A DNA stretch of 38,396 nucleotides, from contig SGPL01000329.1 of NCBI GenBank assembly GCA_004802705.1, positions 1 to 38,396 on the forward strand. Reading direction: 5' to 3'. Shown piece by piece: positions 24,087 through 34,250 of this stretch (positions are counted from its first letter, which is position 1; the number at the start of each line of letters is the position of its first letter). This DNA comes from Bondarzewia mesenterica (lineage: Eukaryota > Basidiomycota > Agaricomycetes > Russulales > Bondarzewiaceae). The translations under genes were made by a program, and so were the position numbers. A model generated the notes under the pieces. That model did no database searches and was not told where the DNA came from. It saw nothing but the letters and a program-made list of their open reading frames with translations.

Positions 24087-24524
24087 ATGAGCAGTCCAGC
24101 GTCATCAAGCCAAATATTCGATGTAAATCCCTACGAGGGCCACCCAAATCTCACTCCAATCCAGGCCGATGTCCTTTGGGAGTATGCCAAGTTGAATCAG
24201 CATGTGAAGGATGTGAGTTCGTATGGATGCCATCAGAAAAGATTCGGGGAGCTGAAGTGTAGAGTCTAGTTGGTCGCGCAGACGCGCAGGCTGAGCGAAA
24301 CCCCCGATGAATCGATGTTGAAGCGTTTGAGAGTATTGGAAAGGAAGATGGGCTTGGTGTTGACACTGGTGCGTCATGGACTTGGGCTGGTCTCAGTAAG
24401 CGAGTGCTGATGCGCTTCGATGCAGTTCAAGGCCTCCGTCTGGGGAGTCGTCAATGAACAATCTTACGCAGATGTCTCAAATCCCCAGAATGATACCATC
24501 ATGGACGAAACCATCACGCACTAA
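24087..24524 (+). CDS. DAD3: DASH complex subunit Dad3
   Basis: Exons 24087-24212, 24270-24368 and 24426-24524 join in phase 0 and give 107 residues. Dad3 is a small helical part of the DASH/Dam1 ring that couples kinetochores to spindle microtubules. The sequence shows NPYEGHPNLTPIQADVLWEY, AKLNQHVKDLVAQTRRLSET, then LKRLRVLERKMGLVLTLFKA and SVWGVV, which is the family core of heptad-like helices ending in the GLVxTLFKxSVW signature. Length is in the family range. It converges on ARPC1 with only 75 bases between the stops. Confidence 0.9.
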
Positions 24525-24599
24525 TTGTATCCTCCATCATGCTATTGTAACATGTTAGTGCCAGATATGACATGTATCCACAGTTGTATTTACATTCCT

Positions 24600-26094
24600 T
24601 CAAGACAACCTCAAGCCGCCCATCTTACCTCCCAAGCCACCGACAGCACTGACATTCCATATAACAAGCTTTCCATCAACACCACTGGTGCTCACACGTG
24701 TGATATTGCCCCTCTGGCCCTCATATGGACGAACGCTCGTGATCGTGTTTTGGTGGACCGTGAAAAGCTCCGTATCGTTAGACCCGCTACCCGCGCCAGG
24801 ACCCTGCGAAATACCACGAGAGTCCGCATTGCGGAACGTGTTGAACGCAGCACTGTTGAGACGTCCGACTGGCGACGCTCCGCCGAATCCGCTGCGTGCG
24901 CCGCCCGAAGACTTGGGGGCAGTGGTATCATCAAGGGATCCGACCGCTTGCCAACCCGCTTCGCTACCTGAGAAGAGCACAGGCTGGCAGTCATGACCTG
25001 CAGCTACGAGGGCGTCTTCGGAGGTCCAGGTGAGAGTGACATAGGGGAGAGAATTAGTCTTGATCGTGCAGATGACGGGGCCGCCGGGGTAGACGATTGA
25101 AATGGTGCTGTCGTGACCTGGAAAAATGTTCAACATTTCCTTGATTAAGATAACAAAAGCAACGGACTGGCGAAGGCGAGGACGTCGCCAGATGGAGAGA
25201 AACCGACCGCGTGGACCCAACCTCCAGAGGGGCTGGTGTACTCTCCGCAAATCGTGTTGAAGGGCAGTTTCTCGCCCCACACAGTAGGAACAGGCCTGGT
25301 CACAGATCCTGAGAACAGTTCATTGTCGACTGAGACAGGACAACGTACCTCTTATCGACATCCTTGATATAAGCAGAGAACACCCGAGCCTTCATATCAG
25401 CGCTCCCAGCAGCGAGCAACACATTGTTCGGATGCCAATCGACCGAAAGCACGGTCGAACGGATCGGCTTTTTGAGCTGTCTCGAGACCCACCAGTCATT
25501 ATCGGGGTCGAAAGAACAGATCGCAATCGCTCTATCCATCTTGCATCAGACCGCCGCGCTAGAAACAAGAGCTTGAAAGGAAAAAAAATAACTTACCGTG
25601 CACCACTAGCAACGGCAAACTTGTCCTCGAACGGGCTCCAGCGCACATAAGTTGCGGCGCGGTTGAGGCGCAGCAAAACGAGCGTCGGCTTCCACACTGT
25701 CTTCCCGGTCAGTGGGTCTGGAGTTTGCTGCCAGACGTACGCGTTGCGGTCCTGCGAGGCCGTGACAATGCGGTTCGAGTTGGGGGCCCAGTCAATAGAA
25801 GTGACGATCTTGTCGTGCTAGTTAATGGTATCAATTGTCAAATGCTATTCCGATAGATGATAGGAGTGTTGCATACTTCGGATAGCGTCTCAGTGGGCTG
25901 CCACTCGTTGCCAGCGCGAGAGAATATGTGAACATCGTTAGAGTTCAAGCTCACGGCCAGTTCTGTTGAAAGGCTATGAATATCCCGCTGAGCAATGGTG
26001 CGAATGCGACGTTGTACTGACGGCTGTGATCTGCGTTGAAAGCGTGGCCTGTGATAGGCGTCTGAGCGAGATTATAAACTTCTGGAGCAGCCAT
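24600..26094 (-). CDS. ARPC1: Arp2/3 complex subunit 1 (ARPC1/Arc40), WD40 protein
   Basis: Exons: 26094-26022, 25962-25877, 25817-25597, 25531-25349, 25295-25168 and 25117-24600, giving 402 residues. It is the beta-propeller subunit of the Arp2/3 complex, which nucleates branched actin at sites of endocytosis and hyphal growth. Visible WD40 blades are [36 protein letters not shown] with [70 protein letters not shown] and [10 protein letters not shown] Ser/Gly-rich insert ([14 protein letters not shown]) sits before the last blade, where this family carries the Arp2/actin-contacting loop. All splice phases agree. Confidence 0.95.
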
Positions 26095-26521
26095 GGATAT
26101 CGTAGAATTATGCGATGCAGAGGACGAGCAGTCTACTACTGCGATTCGTGCTGAGTGGTGATAGTGGTCCAAATGAAGGGAATTTGGCCCCAACCGTTTT
26201 TAGCTACTTCATCGTCATCAGCATCTGTCGGAAAATCCTTATCTGCCTTACAATGGATTTACATTATTTGTAAGTTGTAAGGTATATGCAATAACAAGAT
26301 AGTCTTGTTGTAATGACACTACATATGATAATGGTATTATAATGACACTACATATGATAATGGTATTACAAGTAGATAACGATAAGATGATCTCATTGTA
26401 ATTCCATTGCAGGCGAGATAGAATCGACCGGAAGTGATCCTAACCGCTCCTTGCATCCTCCAACGCTTCCCGCTCCTTCTCTTTCATTGTAAATCCTTTT
26501 TCTGTATTGTACCATCAATCT
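26095..26521. other. AT-rich intergenic stretch
   Basis: Sharply AT-rich between about 26230 and 26410, unlike the genes to its left, and contains the 29-bp tandem duplication listed separately. No gene was recognised. Confidence 0.45.
26311..26368. repeat. perfect 29-bp tandem duplication
   Basis: The unit beginning TAATGACACTACATATGATA occurs at 26311-26339 and again at 26340-26368 with no difference. Confidence 0.9.
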
Positions 26522-27788
26522 ATGCGGCCAACTCGACCTCCTGATGCTTCTAAACCATCAAAAACTCGAAAATGCCAGGACTGCGGGAGTGCTTTCAATG
26601 TCCAAGAGTGGTCAACCACGAAAGAGCGTGTGCTCGTAAAAAGGCGGACAGCAAGTGAGACAGGGCATTCGAGGAGACGTATGTGAATCAAAAGGTACGT
26701 TCCTACAATACCGAATTCTTCATAAATACATTCTACATACAGCTCCACTTCATCATGCTCCGAGTGCCCAGAAGGAGGACTGACGCATGAGCTTGTGCAC
26801 GCCGGACCCTACCGCTGAAGGGGCGCCGGTCATCAAGACGATAACGGCTGTCGAAGCGACGACGACGGCTAACGAGATGACGGCGGCGCATGGCGAGGCC
26901 CTTTTTATGCCTAACGACGGTGCGCACACTCCAATTTTATTATCATTGACTAGTGACTGAAAGAATACTGGCCATCCCCATTCCATAACATTCAGTTTGG
27001 CACTTTATGAGGCTGATTATCGTGGCTCGTGTATTTCATGGCAGCAAGCATTCGTGCGCGGCGCCCCGCCTCTCCACCACTCGGCTTTCCACATGCTGCG
27101 CCTTCATAGCGCCTTCTTGCACCCTGTTAACACCATTTGGATGTCAATGTACGTCCTCCTTTCAGCCCGCCATTTCTGTTTTTCTGAGACTTTGTACCTT
27201 CTATAGCTCCCCTCCCCTCTACTCGACACTTGGCGATCTGTGCCCATACGTGATACCACCCTGCAATCAGCGGATTCCAATGCACGGCGCTCGCAGATAC
27301 ATGCAGAGTATGATGATAGCATGAAGACCATCCGTGCATTATGCTAGGAGGAGTACGAAAGGCAGCTGGCGGTAGAAAAGAATGAGCGTCGCTGGGCCTT
27401 GACCCAAGTGGGCAACTCCAGCATGTCAGACGAGATACTCAAGCAGCAGCAGGCGATCCTCGACAGGATCAAGAAGGAGGAGGATGCCGCTGCTGAGCAT
27501 GTTTCAAGTTTTGTCAGTCAGTCTCCAAATACTATGAACCCTGCGTCTGCGCGTGCTTCTCAGTCTGCTCACATTGTGGGTTATACCATTAAGGAACAGC
27601 ATGATCTGGAGCCATTGTCTAGCGCTTCGGAAGGAGGAGAAATATCTGGAAGCGCTGTAACCGAAGGAGAAAAGACGACTGAGGAGGAGAGTCTGTCGTA
27701 TAGCAACAGCTTCGGCCCAGTCCCAAATCGCTATTTGAGCTCGAGCTCGATAACAAGCACACCCGAGATCTGGTGCCCCCCAATCTAA
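26522..27788 (+). pseudogene. broken C2HC zinc-finger / coiled-coil gene
   Basis: ATG at 26522 opens MRPTRPPDASKPS then KCQDCGSAFNVQEW. One base out of frame it continues NHERACARKKADSK, together making a C-x2-C...H-x3-C finger; the shift is at the GG of the Trp codon near 26610. A TGA then follows within RKKADSK-(stop)-DRAFEE. Further on, a charged helix near 27348-27490 reads EEYERQLAVEKNERRWAL and DEILKQQQAILDRIKKEED, with an in-frame TAG at 27345-27347. The Ser/Glu-rich tail ends at 27788. The middle (26700-27230) is not resolved. It is best read as a degenerate orphan-type gene. That the finger and coiled coil belong to one gene is an inference. Confidence 0.4.
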
Positions 27789-27898
27789 ACGAACGAGCCT
27801 TCGAATATCTCCCACACCCTGGTACATGCCAACGGACAGAACTACTCGCCCTCTCCCGCGCGACGTCTGAGCGGTGCCAGTGCCTCCAGCGGGCTCTC

Positions 27899-29567
27899 GT
27901 CTCGCGCTACAACCCCTCCCGCATTGCAGACTTATCTGAACTCGTGTCCAACTATACTACACCAATGCAAGTCAGCAACTTCAACTTCGCCTTTGGCGCC
28001 GACATCACAGGCCTGCAAACCCTTCTCCCCTTCGCGATCATGTCCTCTTGAGGCTGGAAAAATGACAGTTTACCTCCCAATCGAACGTGGGAAGACATCC
28101 AGAACTACCGAGGGACAAGTTGGTTAAACCATGGACGGCTTGTGCGTTACGATTTTGGATCGAATGATTCGATGATTGAACAGTGGTTGACGGCGAATCC
28201 GAATCGCGTTAATCTCGGTCGAATTGGACTGGTTCTCCTGGAAGAAGGAGAGGACAGGAGAGAAGTGGTCGACGGAGATGTAATGAAAGCAAAGCAACAG
28301 CTAGATCTGTGAACTGGGAAGCTGTGGAGTCAGTTTCTACTGGATGGCACGAGTGTCAGCGTGGAGACAGTCTGCGCGCAAGAGGAAGATGTGATCGGCA
28401 TTACCATCTCTTCGTCTTTGTTGGAATAGGGCCGGCTAGGTATCTTTCTAGACTTCCCTTGGAACGACGGTTCGAAAAAGTTTTCAGCCCCTTTCGTTGG
28501 GGTGTTCAATTCGACAAATAACCACACTATCTCTCTCGAGACGGGCAAAGGCTTGAGGTTAGGTGCAAGGGCACAGATCACTCATAGCATGGACACAGAA
28601 ACCTTTCTTACGACGGTTGGTGGTGATGCGTTCGTGATCAGACGTGACTCGCCGCGCACGCATCGCTATACTATTCGTCCGATCACGTCGAGTGCAACCA
28701 GCAACGGACGCTTTGTGCTATCTGTTGGATACTCAACTACTGGAATTGTGCACAAAGAAGTTCCTGCAGTTGAGAATGTCATCCACTCATCCGTGGAAAC
28801 GTGGCAGGAGTACTGGTCCAGGGCTGGGTTCCTAGATTTGATCACAGGCTCTACAGATCCGAGGGTGGACGAGCTGCAGCACAGGGTTGTTCTTTCCAGA
28901 TATTTGATGAGAGTCAATGAAGCTGGCGATACTCCACCACAAGAAGTGCGTATACGCTGGCAACTTCTTTCCATTAAATTCTGATCTTCTTTTACATAGT
29001 CTGGTCTTGTCAACGATGGGTGGGTCGGTAGTTTTTCTCTCTCATTTCTGCTCTTCCTCGACCTTCTAAAAAATTTACAGTACGGGAAATTTCACATGGA
29101 GATGTACTTTTGGCACAGTGCGCATTGGGCACTGTGGTCCAATTGGGACCTTCTACACCCCTCTTCATCCGTGTACGTGGACTTCCTCCCCACCTCCCTT
29201 GCGCGTGTGCAAATCCAACAAAGCTGGGCCTCCGGCGCACGCTGGCCGAAAATGACCAACCCTTCTGGACGCTCATCTCCAGGTGAGATTAACAACCTAC
29301 TCATCTGGGACCAGCCGCATCCGCTCGTGTTCGCTGAGTATGAACGCCACGTGGCTGCGGAGAAGAATGACGGAAATGCAGAGCGGAGGGTGTTGGAAAT
29401 GTGGAAGGATGTGATCCGAGCAACGGCGGACTGGATGGCGGTATTCGCATGGTGGAATTCTAGTACGGAGGTGTACGATCCCGGCCCGCCGATGTTCGTC
29501 GTCAGCGAAGACACGAGTCTGAACGTGACGATGAATCCCGCGTTCGAGCTCGTGTATTGGCGCTTTT
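27899..29567 (+). pseudogene. six-hairpin glycosidase-like pseudogene, C-terminally truncated
   Basis: One frame with two introns (28946-28999 and 29024-29080) reads as a secreted fungal six-hairpin glycosidase: RYNPSR, TPMQVSNFNFAFGADITGLQ, GWKNDSLPPNRTWEDIQNYR, LDFPWNDGSKKFSAPFVGVF, ITHSMDTETFLTTVGGDAF, VVLSRYLMRVNEAGDTPPQE, WYGKFHMEMYFWHSAHWALW, PSGRSSPGEINNLLIWDQPH and EDTSLNVTMNPAFELVYWRF. Three in-frame stops break it: TGA 28049-28051 (before GWKND), TGA 28310-28312 (where DLWTG is expected) and TAG 28427-28429. There are no frameshifts. No signal peptide or ATG-led first exon was found, and after YWRF the family sequence ends abruptly. The substrate is unknown. It is dead unless stops are read through. 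Confidence 0.72.
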
Positions 29568-30668
29568 TGCAGCGCTCCGGTTTTTTCGATTTGGATTACC
29601 AATCCAGGATGGCGGAACGGCATGCACCAGAGCAGTACAACCTCATCGAGCGAGAGCGTGCCCAGGTGCAAGCGGCCGACCAGCAGTGGAACAGGATTAA
29701 CAGGGTGAGGGAGAAGGCAAGAATGAGACAGATCAGCATGGCAGATCGCCAGTCTTCTGCCAGCCCGCGGTCGATACCGCGCATGGAAGATAGGGCACCA
29801 GGACCGAGCCTGACGTCTTTCCCGCCAAGTTCATTACCAAGTAAGCTGGGTGGACACTCACCATATGCCCCCCTCCCTGAACCACCATGCTTTTATGCTT
29901 TTAACGAAGTGGTACGCCCGATGTCGTCGAGTCTGGGCTCGCGCGCGCTCTATGGACCGCAGCGCTCGCCGGATGATACGCGATCGGGTGTACCCATCTC
30001 GCGTGGCCATACACACCAGAGGAGAACTGCACGTCCTGGATATCTTCAAGTCTGCACTCACGGTCATCGTATCAGGACTTCGATCCGCGTGGTCCGATGG
30101 AGAATGGGTCGTACAGGCCATGGAGACCATCACAGGCCAGCTTCGACGACAGGTGCAGCGTGTAACACAGATGCCCCTCCTTACTGCCCTTGGCCGGTCT
30201 CACAGCTGTTCACTGGGCAGCGTGGAATCAGGTAGCCAAACGAGGCGGCTGCAGCGGCGCAGCGAGACGTGTGGATTGACAGAAGAGCATAAAGGCTGGC
30301 GTGGTCAACGCAGGGTTTGCGAGCAGGAGGACTCGAGCACAAAGATGATGCATATAGTGATGAGCAGCTCATCGTCTGTGTGGTGAACCTGTCGGATGCG
30401 CGATCGAAATGAACCAGTTTCGAGTTGTGGGTAAATCATGTTGTATTTTACACAGAAATCACTCCCTTCCCCAGTTGTACTCTGTTTTTTAGTCTGGTCT
30501 GCACTGTGCGTACCCGCATATTCCCAACCCTGCCATTTTCCTCACCGCATGTCTTGCGCACTCATCGTGTTGCCCGACTGTAACTTAACATCACAATGCA
30601 TTGCTTTGACAATTTGCAATGCTGAATTTACAGGTGTATATGAGAAATTGGTATTCTATAATATTTAC
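29568..30668. other. unrelated tail joined to the glycosidase frame, then non-coding
   Basis: The open frame continues to 30235 but its content changes to a charged helix (EQYNLIERERAQVQAADQQW) and then Ser/Pro-rich sequence with no glycosidase match. A second overlapping frame (29850-30386) is open too. The origin is not recognised. From 30390 to 30668 nothing is seen. Confidence 0.4.
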
Positions 30669-30752
30669 AGCTCTCTGGCTGAGTGGTAATGCTGCCCAAA
30701 TTTCTAAGTAAAGGTGAACTAGTAAATCACAAGTTCAAAACCCGGTCTAACC
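30669..30752 (+). mobile_element. tRNA-derived SINE-like head
   Basis: TGGCTGAGTGG at 30676-30686 matches the tRNA-Ser/Leu box A exactly. AGTTCAAAACC at 30732-30742 is a weak box B at tRNA-like spacing for a type-II tRNA. Acceptor and T stems do not pair, so it is not a functional tRNA. A short tandem-repeat array follows directly, as in SINE tails. Confidence 0.4.
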
Positions 30753-30780
30753 AGTAAGTGGCGTGCCATAAGTAAGAACT

Positions 30781-31060
30781 AACTAGTAGCACAGTAAGAA
30801 GTAATTAGTAGACCAGTAAGAAGTAATTAGTAGAACCGTAAGAATAACTAGTAGTACAGTAAGAAGTAATCAGTAGAACCGTAAAAATAACTAGTAGTAC
30901 AGTAAGAAGTTATCAGTAGAACCGTAAAAATAACTAGTAGTACAGTAAGAAGTAATCAGTAGAACCGTAAAAATAACTAGTAGTACAGTAAGAAGTAATT
31001 AGTAATACAGTAATAACTAGTAATACAGTAAGAAGTAACTAGTATACAGAGCAATCGGTA
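30781..31060. repeat. 43-bp minisatellite with ~20/23-bp half-units
   Basis: Units start at 30846, 30889, 30932 and 30975, exactly 43 bp apart and nearly identical. Each is made of AACTAGTAGTAC plus AGTAAGAAGTAATCAGTAG and GAACCGTAAAAAT. Shorter partial units flank the array on both sides (30781-30845 and 31005-31060). Confidence 0.9.
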
Positions 31061-31430
31061 AGTACTGGCTAGGGACTTTAATTTTTCATTTACCATTTTC
31101 GGACATCCAAAATAGCCTTGCAACCTGATTGTGATGGCATTGTCACGCCCATTGTCACGGCATTGTGACACTCATTGCAATGAACCCTCCGGTCATTGCA
31201 ATGCCGGCTCAATGGTGTCATAATCAAAAACTCTTTTTCAATAATGCTTTGTAATGCAGCCCACTCATTAAGGCATTATCATGCGTTATCATGTATTATA
31301 ACTCAAATTTAGATTTTCCGACATCGCTCAGGGGTGCCTATCGCTCAACTGCGCTTCTTCCCACCAAGCTCGACATTCACTGTGCTCGTTATCTCGTAAA
31401 ATTTGCTCACATCACACTCTCAGACAAATT
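31061..31430. other. AT-rich spacer with repeated CATTG words
   Basis: Contains two CATTGCAATG palindromes (31173-31182 and 31194-31203) and several CATTGTCAC words. No gene was recognised. It would include the promoter of the gene at 31431. Confidence 0.4.
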
Positions 31431-32354
31431 ATGAAATCCTTCTCCATTTTCAAAGGCGCAAGGGGTGCCATCGGTACCATGAATGTTACTGCTGAACCTC
31501 GCTACAACTTTGTTATCCAGACCACAAATCGAATCCGTGAGCGTCTGCTCAAAGAAAAACTTCTTCGTCAACCTTTCCTTGACCTTCTCACCATGGTTCA
31601 CAAGGATGATTTTAAATTCAGAAGCAGCCTTTCAACCGATGCAGATGTTATTAACTTCATCACTGATGCATTTCCTGACATCTATTTGTTGCATGGGTGG
31701 CTGGCTTCAGATGGTGCAGATTGGGATTATACATTGACAGGACAAGGGGAGGCAAATAAGGAATATATTTCAATTGGTTGGTTCATCATTACACTTTGGG
31801 AGCAGAGTGTGAGTATTGTTGTTGTGCAGCATGTACACTTCTGATTGAATCTTTATTGCAGCAGTCCAGCCTTGATCTGGCTTTCTTATCAAGGATGATA
31901 TTTATGTTCATAATAGTTTTACTCCGAGAAACAGCACATAGTGCATTATGGTGGTATGTTCGAGGTGCTTGTGATAGTCTACACCTAGGTGAGATTAGGA
32001 GGGAAGCTAGTAATTTCATGGAGAGGCAGCTCTGGGATGGAATCTTGGAAGCTGAATTTGAAGACAATACCATAGATCTGGTGGACATAGGGATCATGAA
32101 GAATGGGCTCTTTTTCCCCATTGGTGCATCTTTTTGATTTGCAGTGCCTATTGCTGAGTATTAAACTGGCACCATATCAAATAGATGCAAAGGTAGCACA
32201 ATCTCTTATTATGCTCAACCTCTCCAATGGTCTCCCCCTCTTAGACACCTCAGCTCTTTCTCCTGCACCTCCCATCATTGTCGATCACACATGTTCCAAA
32301 CTCTCACCAGCCATAGGCACTGCAACATCTCAGCACCCAGTCCCAACACCTTAA
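31431..32354 (+). CDS. hypothetical protein with a degenerate HExxH-like helix
   Basis: Exon 1 is 31431-31808 (126 codons) and exon 2 starts at 31862 after a GTGAGT...GCAG intron, in phase. The frame meets TGA at 32135-32137, but dropping one T from the TTTTT run just before it opens the frame to 32354, giving about 289 residues. That tail reads naturally (LLLSIKLAPYQIDAKV). In exon 2, SRMIFMFIIVLLRETAHSAL is a hydrophobic helix with R-E-T-A-H where mushroom zinc-protease-like proteins would have H-E-x-x-H; that comparison is from memory. The REASNFMERQLWDG segment would fit such a family. No signal peptide is seen. The gene is flanked by repeats and by the retrotransposon 100 bases downstream. 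Confidence 0.45.
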
Positions 32355-32453
32355 TGTTTGAGAGGTTGGTGTGAAGGATCATGTTGGTGGCATTGGCCTT
32401 CTTGAGTGATTGGCATATTATAATTTGAGGCAACATGTTTACATCAGATATTT

Positions 32454-32855
32454 GGGAGATTCAACTCATTTAATGAGAGTTTAATCCTGGTGGTTTTCCC
32501 ATGGAGCGCATTGTGCCAGCAAGCCGCGCTCGCGCGGTGCTCTTCTTAGATGCTCTCTGTCGAGCACTTTATTACCCCTGCCTTTCGTTGGGCACTTGCC
32601 CACACCTGCTCTCCGTCGAGCACCTTTTACACCTGCTCTCCGTTGAGCACGTCACAGCGTCCACGATGATGTTGCATCTGCTCTACATGTGCCGCGGGCA
32701 GACACATTTCAAGGGGGGGCCGCGCGGTCTCTACCTCCTTGTCTTGCTCCCGTTTTGCCCAGGTACAGTTCCCTTTGCTTTGTAGCAACGTTGTCCATTG
32801 CTAACGGGTCGTGCTCTTGTTTCTGTTCAGTTTCTCCTGTATACATTTCCATGAC
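32454..32855 (+). repeat. Ngaro left terminal repeat A1
   Basis: 402 bp, matching A2 throughout except 17 transitions, one transversion and one G-run length change. At every transition A1 holds A or T and A2 holds G or C. It contains three diverged GCTCTCCGTCGAGCAC sub-repeats and a CCGCGCTCGCGCGG near-palindrome. Confidence 0.93.
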
Positions 32856-32938
32856 GCATACAATACATCAAATTTTCGCAATCTAAATTCTCAATGTCAA
32901 ACGACAATGGCCCGAACTAATCCAAATCTTCACTCACG

Positions 32939-34183
32939 ATGCCAACACCATCGCAAAGGCCGTCTCATATATCGCGTTCCCGGGATAACACCCCAGAGCT
33001 CATACGCACTGGAGAGCCAAACACAGAGAGAACACTACACAGTGAACTTTCGAAGAGGTGTGTCGAGGTTATACAGGAGTTTAGGAGTGGACGGGTTATG
33101 AAGCCGCGCGCCATACTCGAACTTCGAGATGCAATCTCGAAAGAAGAACTGTCGAGGGAGTCCGTCGAGCAGTCATTTGGCATTTATCTCGACATGCTCG
33201 ATAACTTCGAGCAACAACAGAGTGCCGCACTCGCAATCGGCTCAGGAGATAGGGGTGGAACTAGCACTGGAGCCAAAGAGGGATCTGCTCAGCAGAATAG
33301 CCAGCAGGAACATGCCCCCGTTCAAAATAAACGAGGACATGCGGACATCCAACTGGACTCCGATGAAGATGAAGACGCATATGGGACTGGGGAATCATGC
33401 AGTCGACGCCATGTCGACCCAGAGCTTTGCCCGTGGCTCATCGAGGTACAAATGATGGAGAAGCCACTGTCCGAGTCCCTCGAACGAACCCGCACCATGC
33501 TTGCAAATTTCTCTATCGATTCAAAACTTGTCAGGTCATCCATCGTTAATATCGCTAGCTGCCCGCCTTTTCCCGAGACCGAGTGGATGCACATCGTATC
33601 TGAAAAGGCCGTCGACCTTGACCAAGTACTCACAGCTTTTACATCTACATCCAATTCGGCCATACACAAGGAAAAGGTTGACGGGATTGAATTCACCCTT
33701 CTATCTGCAGCACCTGCAAAAACGGTGCAAAACTAAGGAGAATGGACAACGAGCTGGACCGCAGCCACTCAGGCGTACCAGTTCATTTTTCCGCATCGAC
33801 TCGCAGAGCTCAACCGCTATGCCGGACACATCAACTGGCAGTTCGCAGCCGTTCACTCATTCTACCATGACAAGATCATCCTCTATGATAAGGCCATCCG
33901 CACACATGTCGCAAGCTGTCGCCACCTCGCGCTTGATGACTTCGCAGCCTTCAATGATCTTTGAATCCAGTGGATGACGAGCATCGAATTGGGAGTTGTT
34001 GGATCATCTGGGAACACCAGAGGTGGAAAAGGAGAAGCCCGTGTCAAGCAGCAAAAGGTGGCTTGTCGGAGGTGGAATGAAGGGCGATGCCCATTCGATG
34101 GTGGATCATGTCGGTATGCTCATGTCTGCTCTAAGTGCAGAGCAAACCTGCACGCAGTCAGAAAGTGTCCCCTTGGGGACTAA
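32939..34183 (+). pseudogene. Ngaro gag-like ORF with two in-frame stops
   Basis: One frame of 415 codons from ATG 32939, broken by TAA at 33734-33736 and TGA at 33962-33964. The N-part is polar with an acidic patch (DSDEDEDAYG), then LCPWLIEVQMM, and after the first stop YQFIFPHRLAELNRYAGHIN. The C-terminus carries a C-x7-C-x6-C-x3-H finger directly followed by C-x2-C-x4-H-x4-C, a retroviral-type zinc knuckle, expected to bind element RNA. Both stops could arise from CAA or CGA by one C-to-T change. No frameshift is seen. Confidence 0.75.
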
Positions 34184-34250
34184 AAATAAACCGTCGTGAC
34201 CACTTGTGCCACGGCACTGCCGTTCATTTATATGGTATGATTTTGAATAG

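Noticed and set aside
29850..30386. 178-codon plus-strand frame as a separate gene
   Set aside because: It overlaps the tail of another open frame, has no recognisable domain and an Arg/Ser-biased composition; not enough to call.
30669..30752. Functional tRNA-Ser or tRNA-Leu
   Set aside because: Box A is perfect but the T stem and acceptor stem do not pair; kept only as a tRNA-derived head.
30781..31060. CRISPR-like array
   Set aside because: The units are contiguous without unique spacers and the DNA is fungal; it is a minisatellite.
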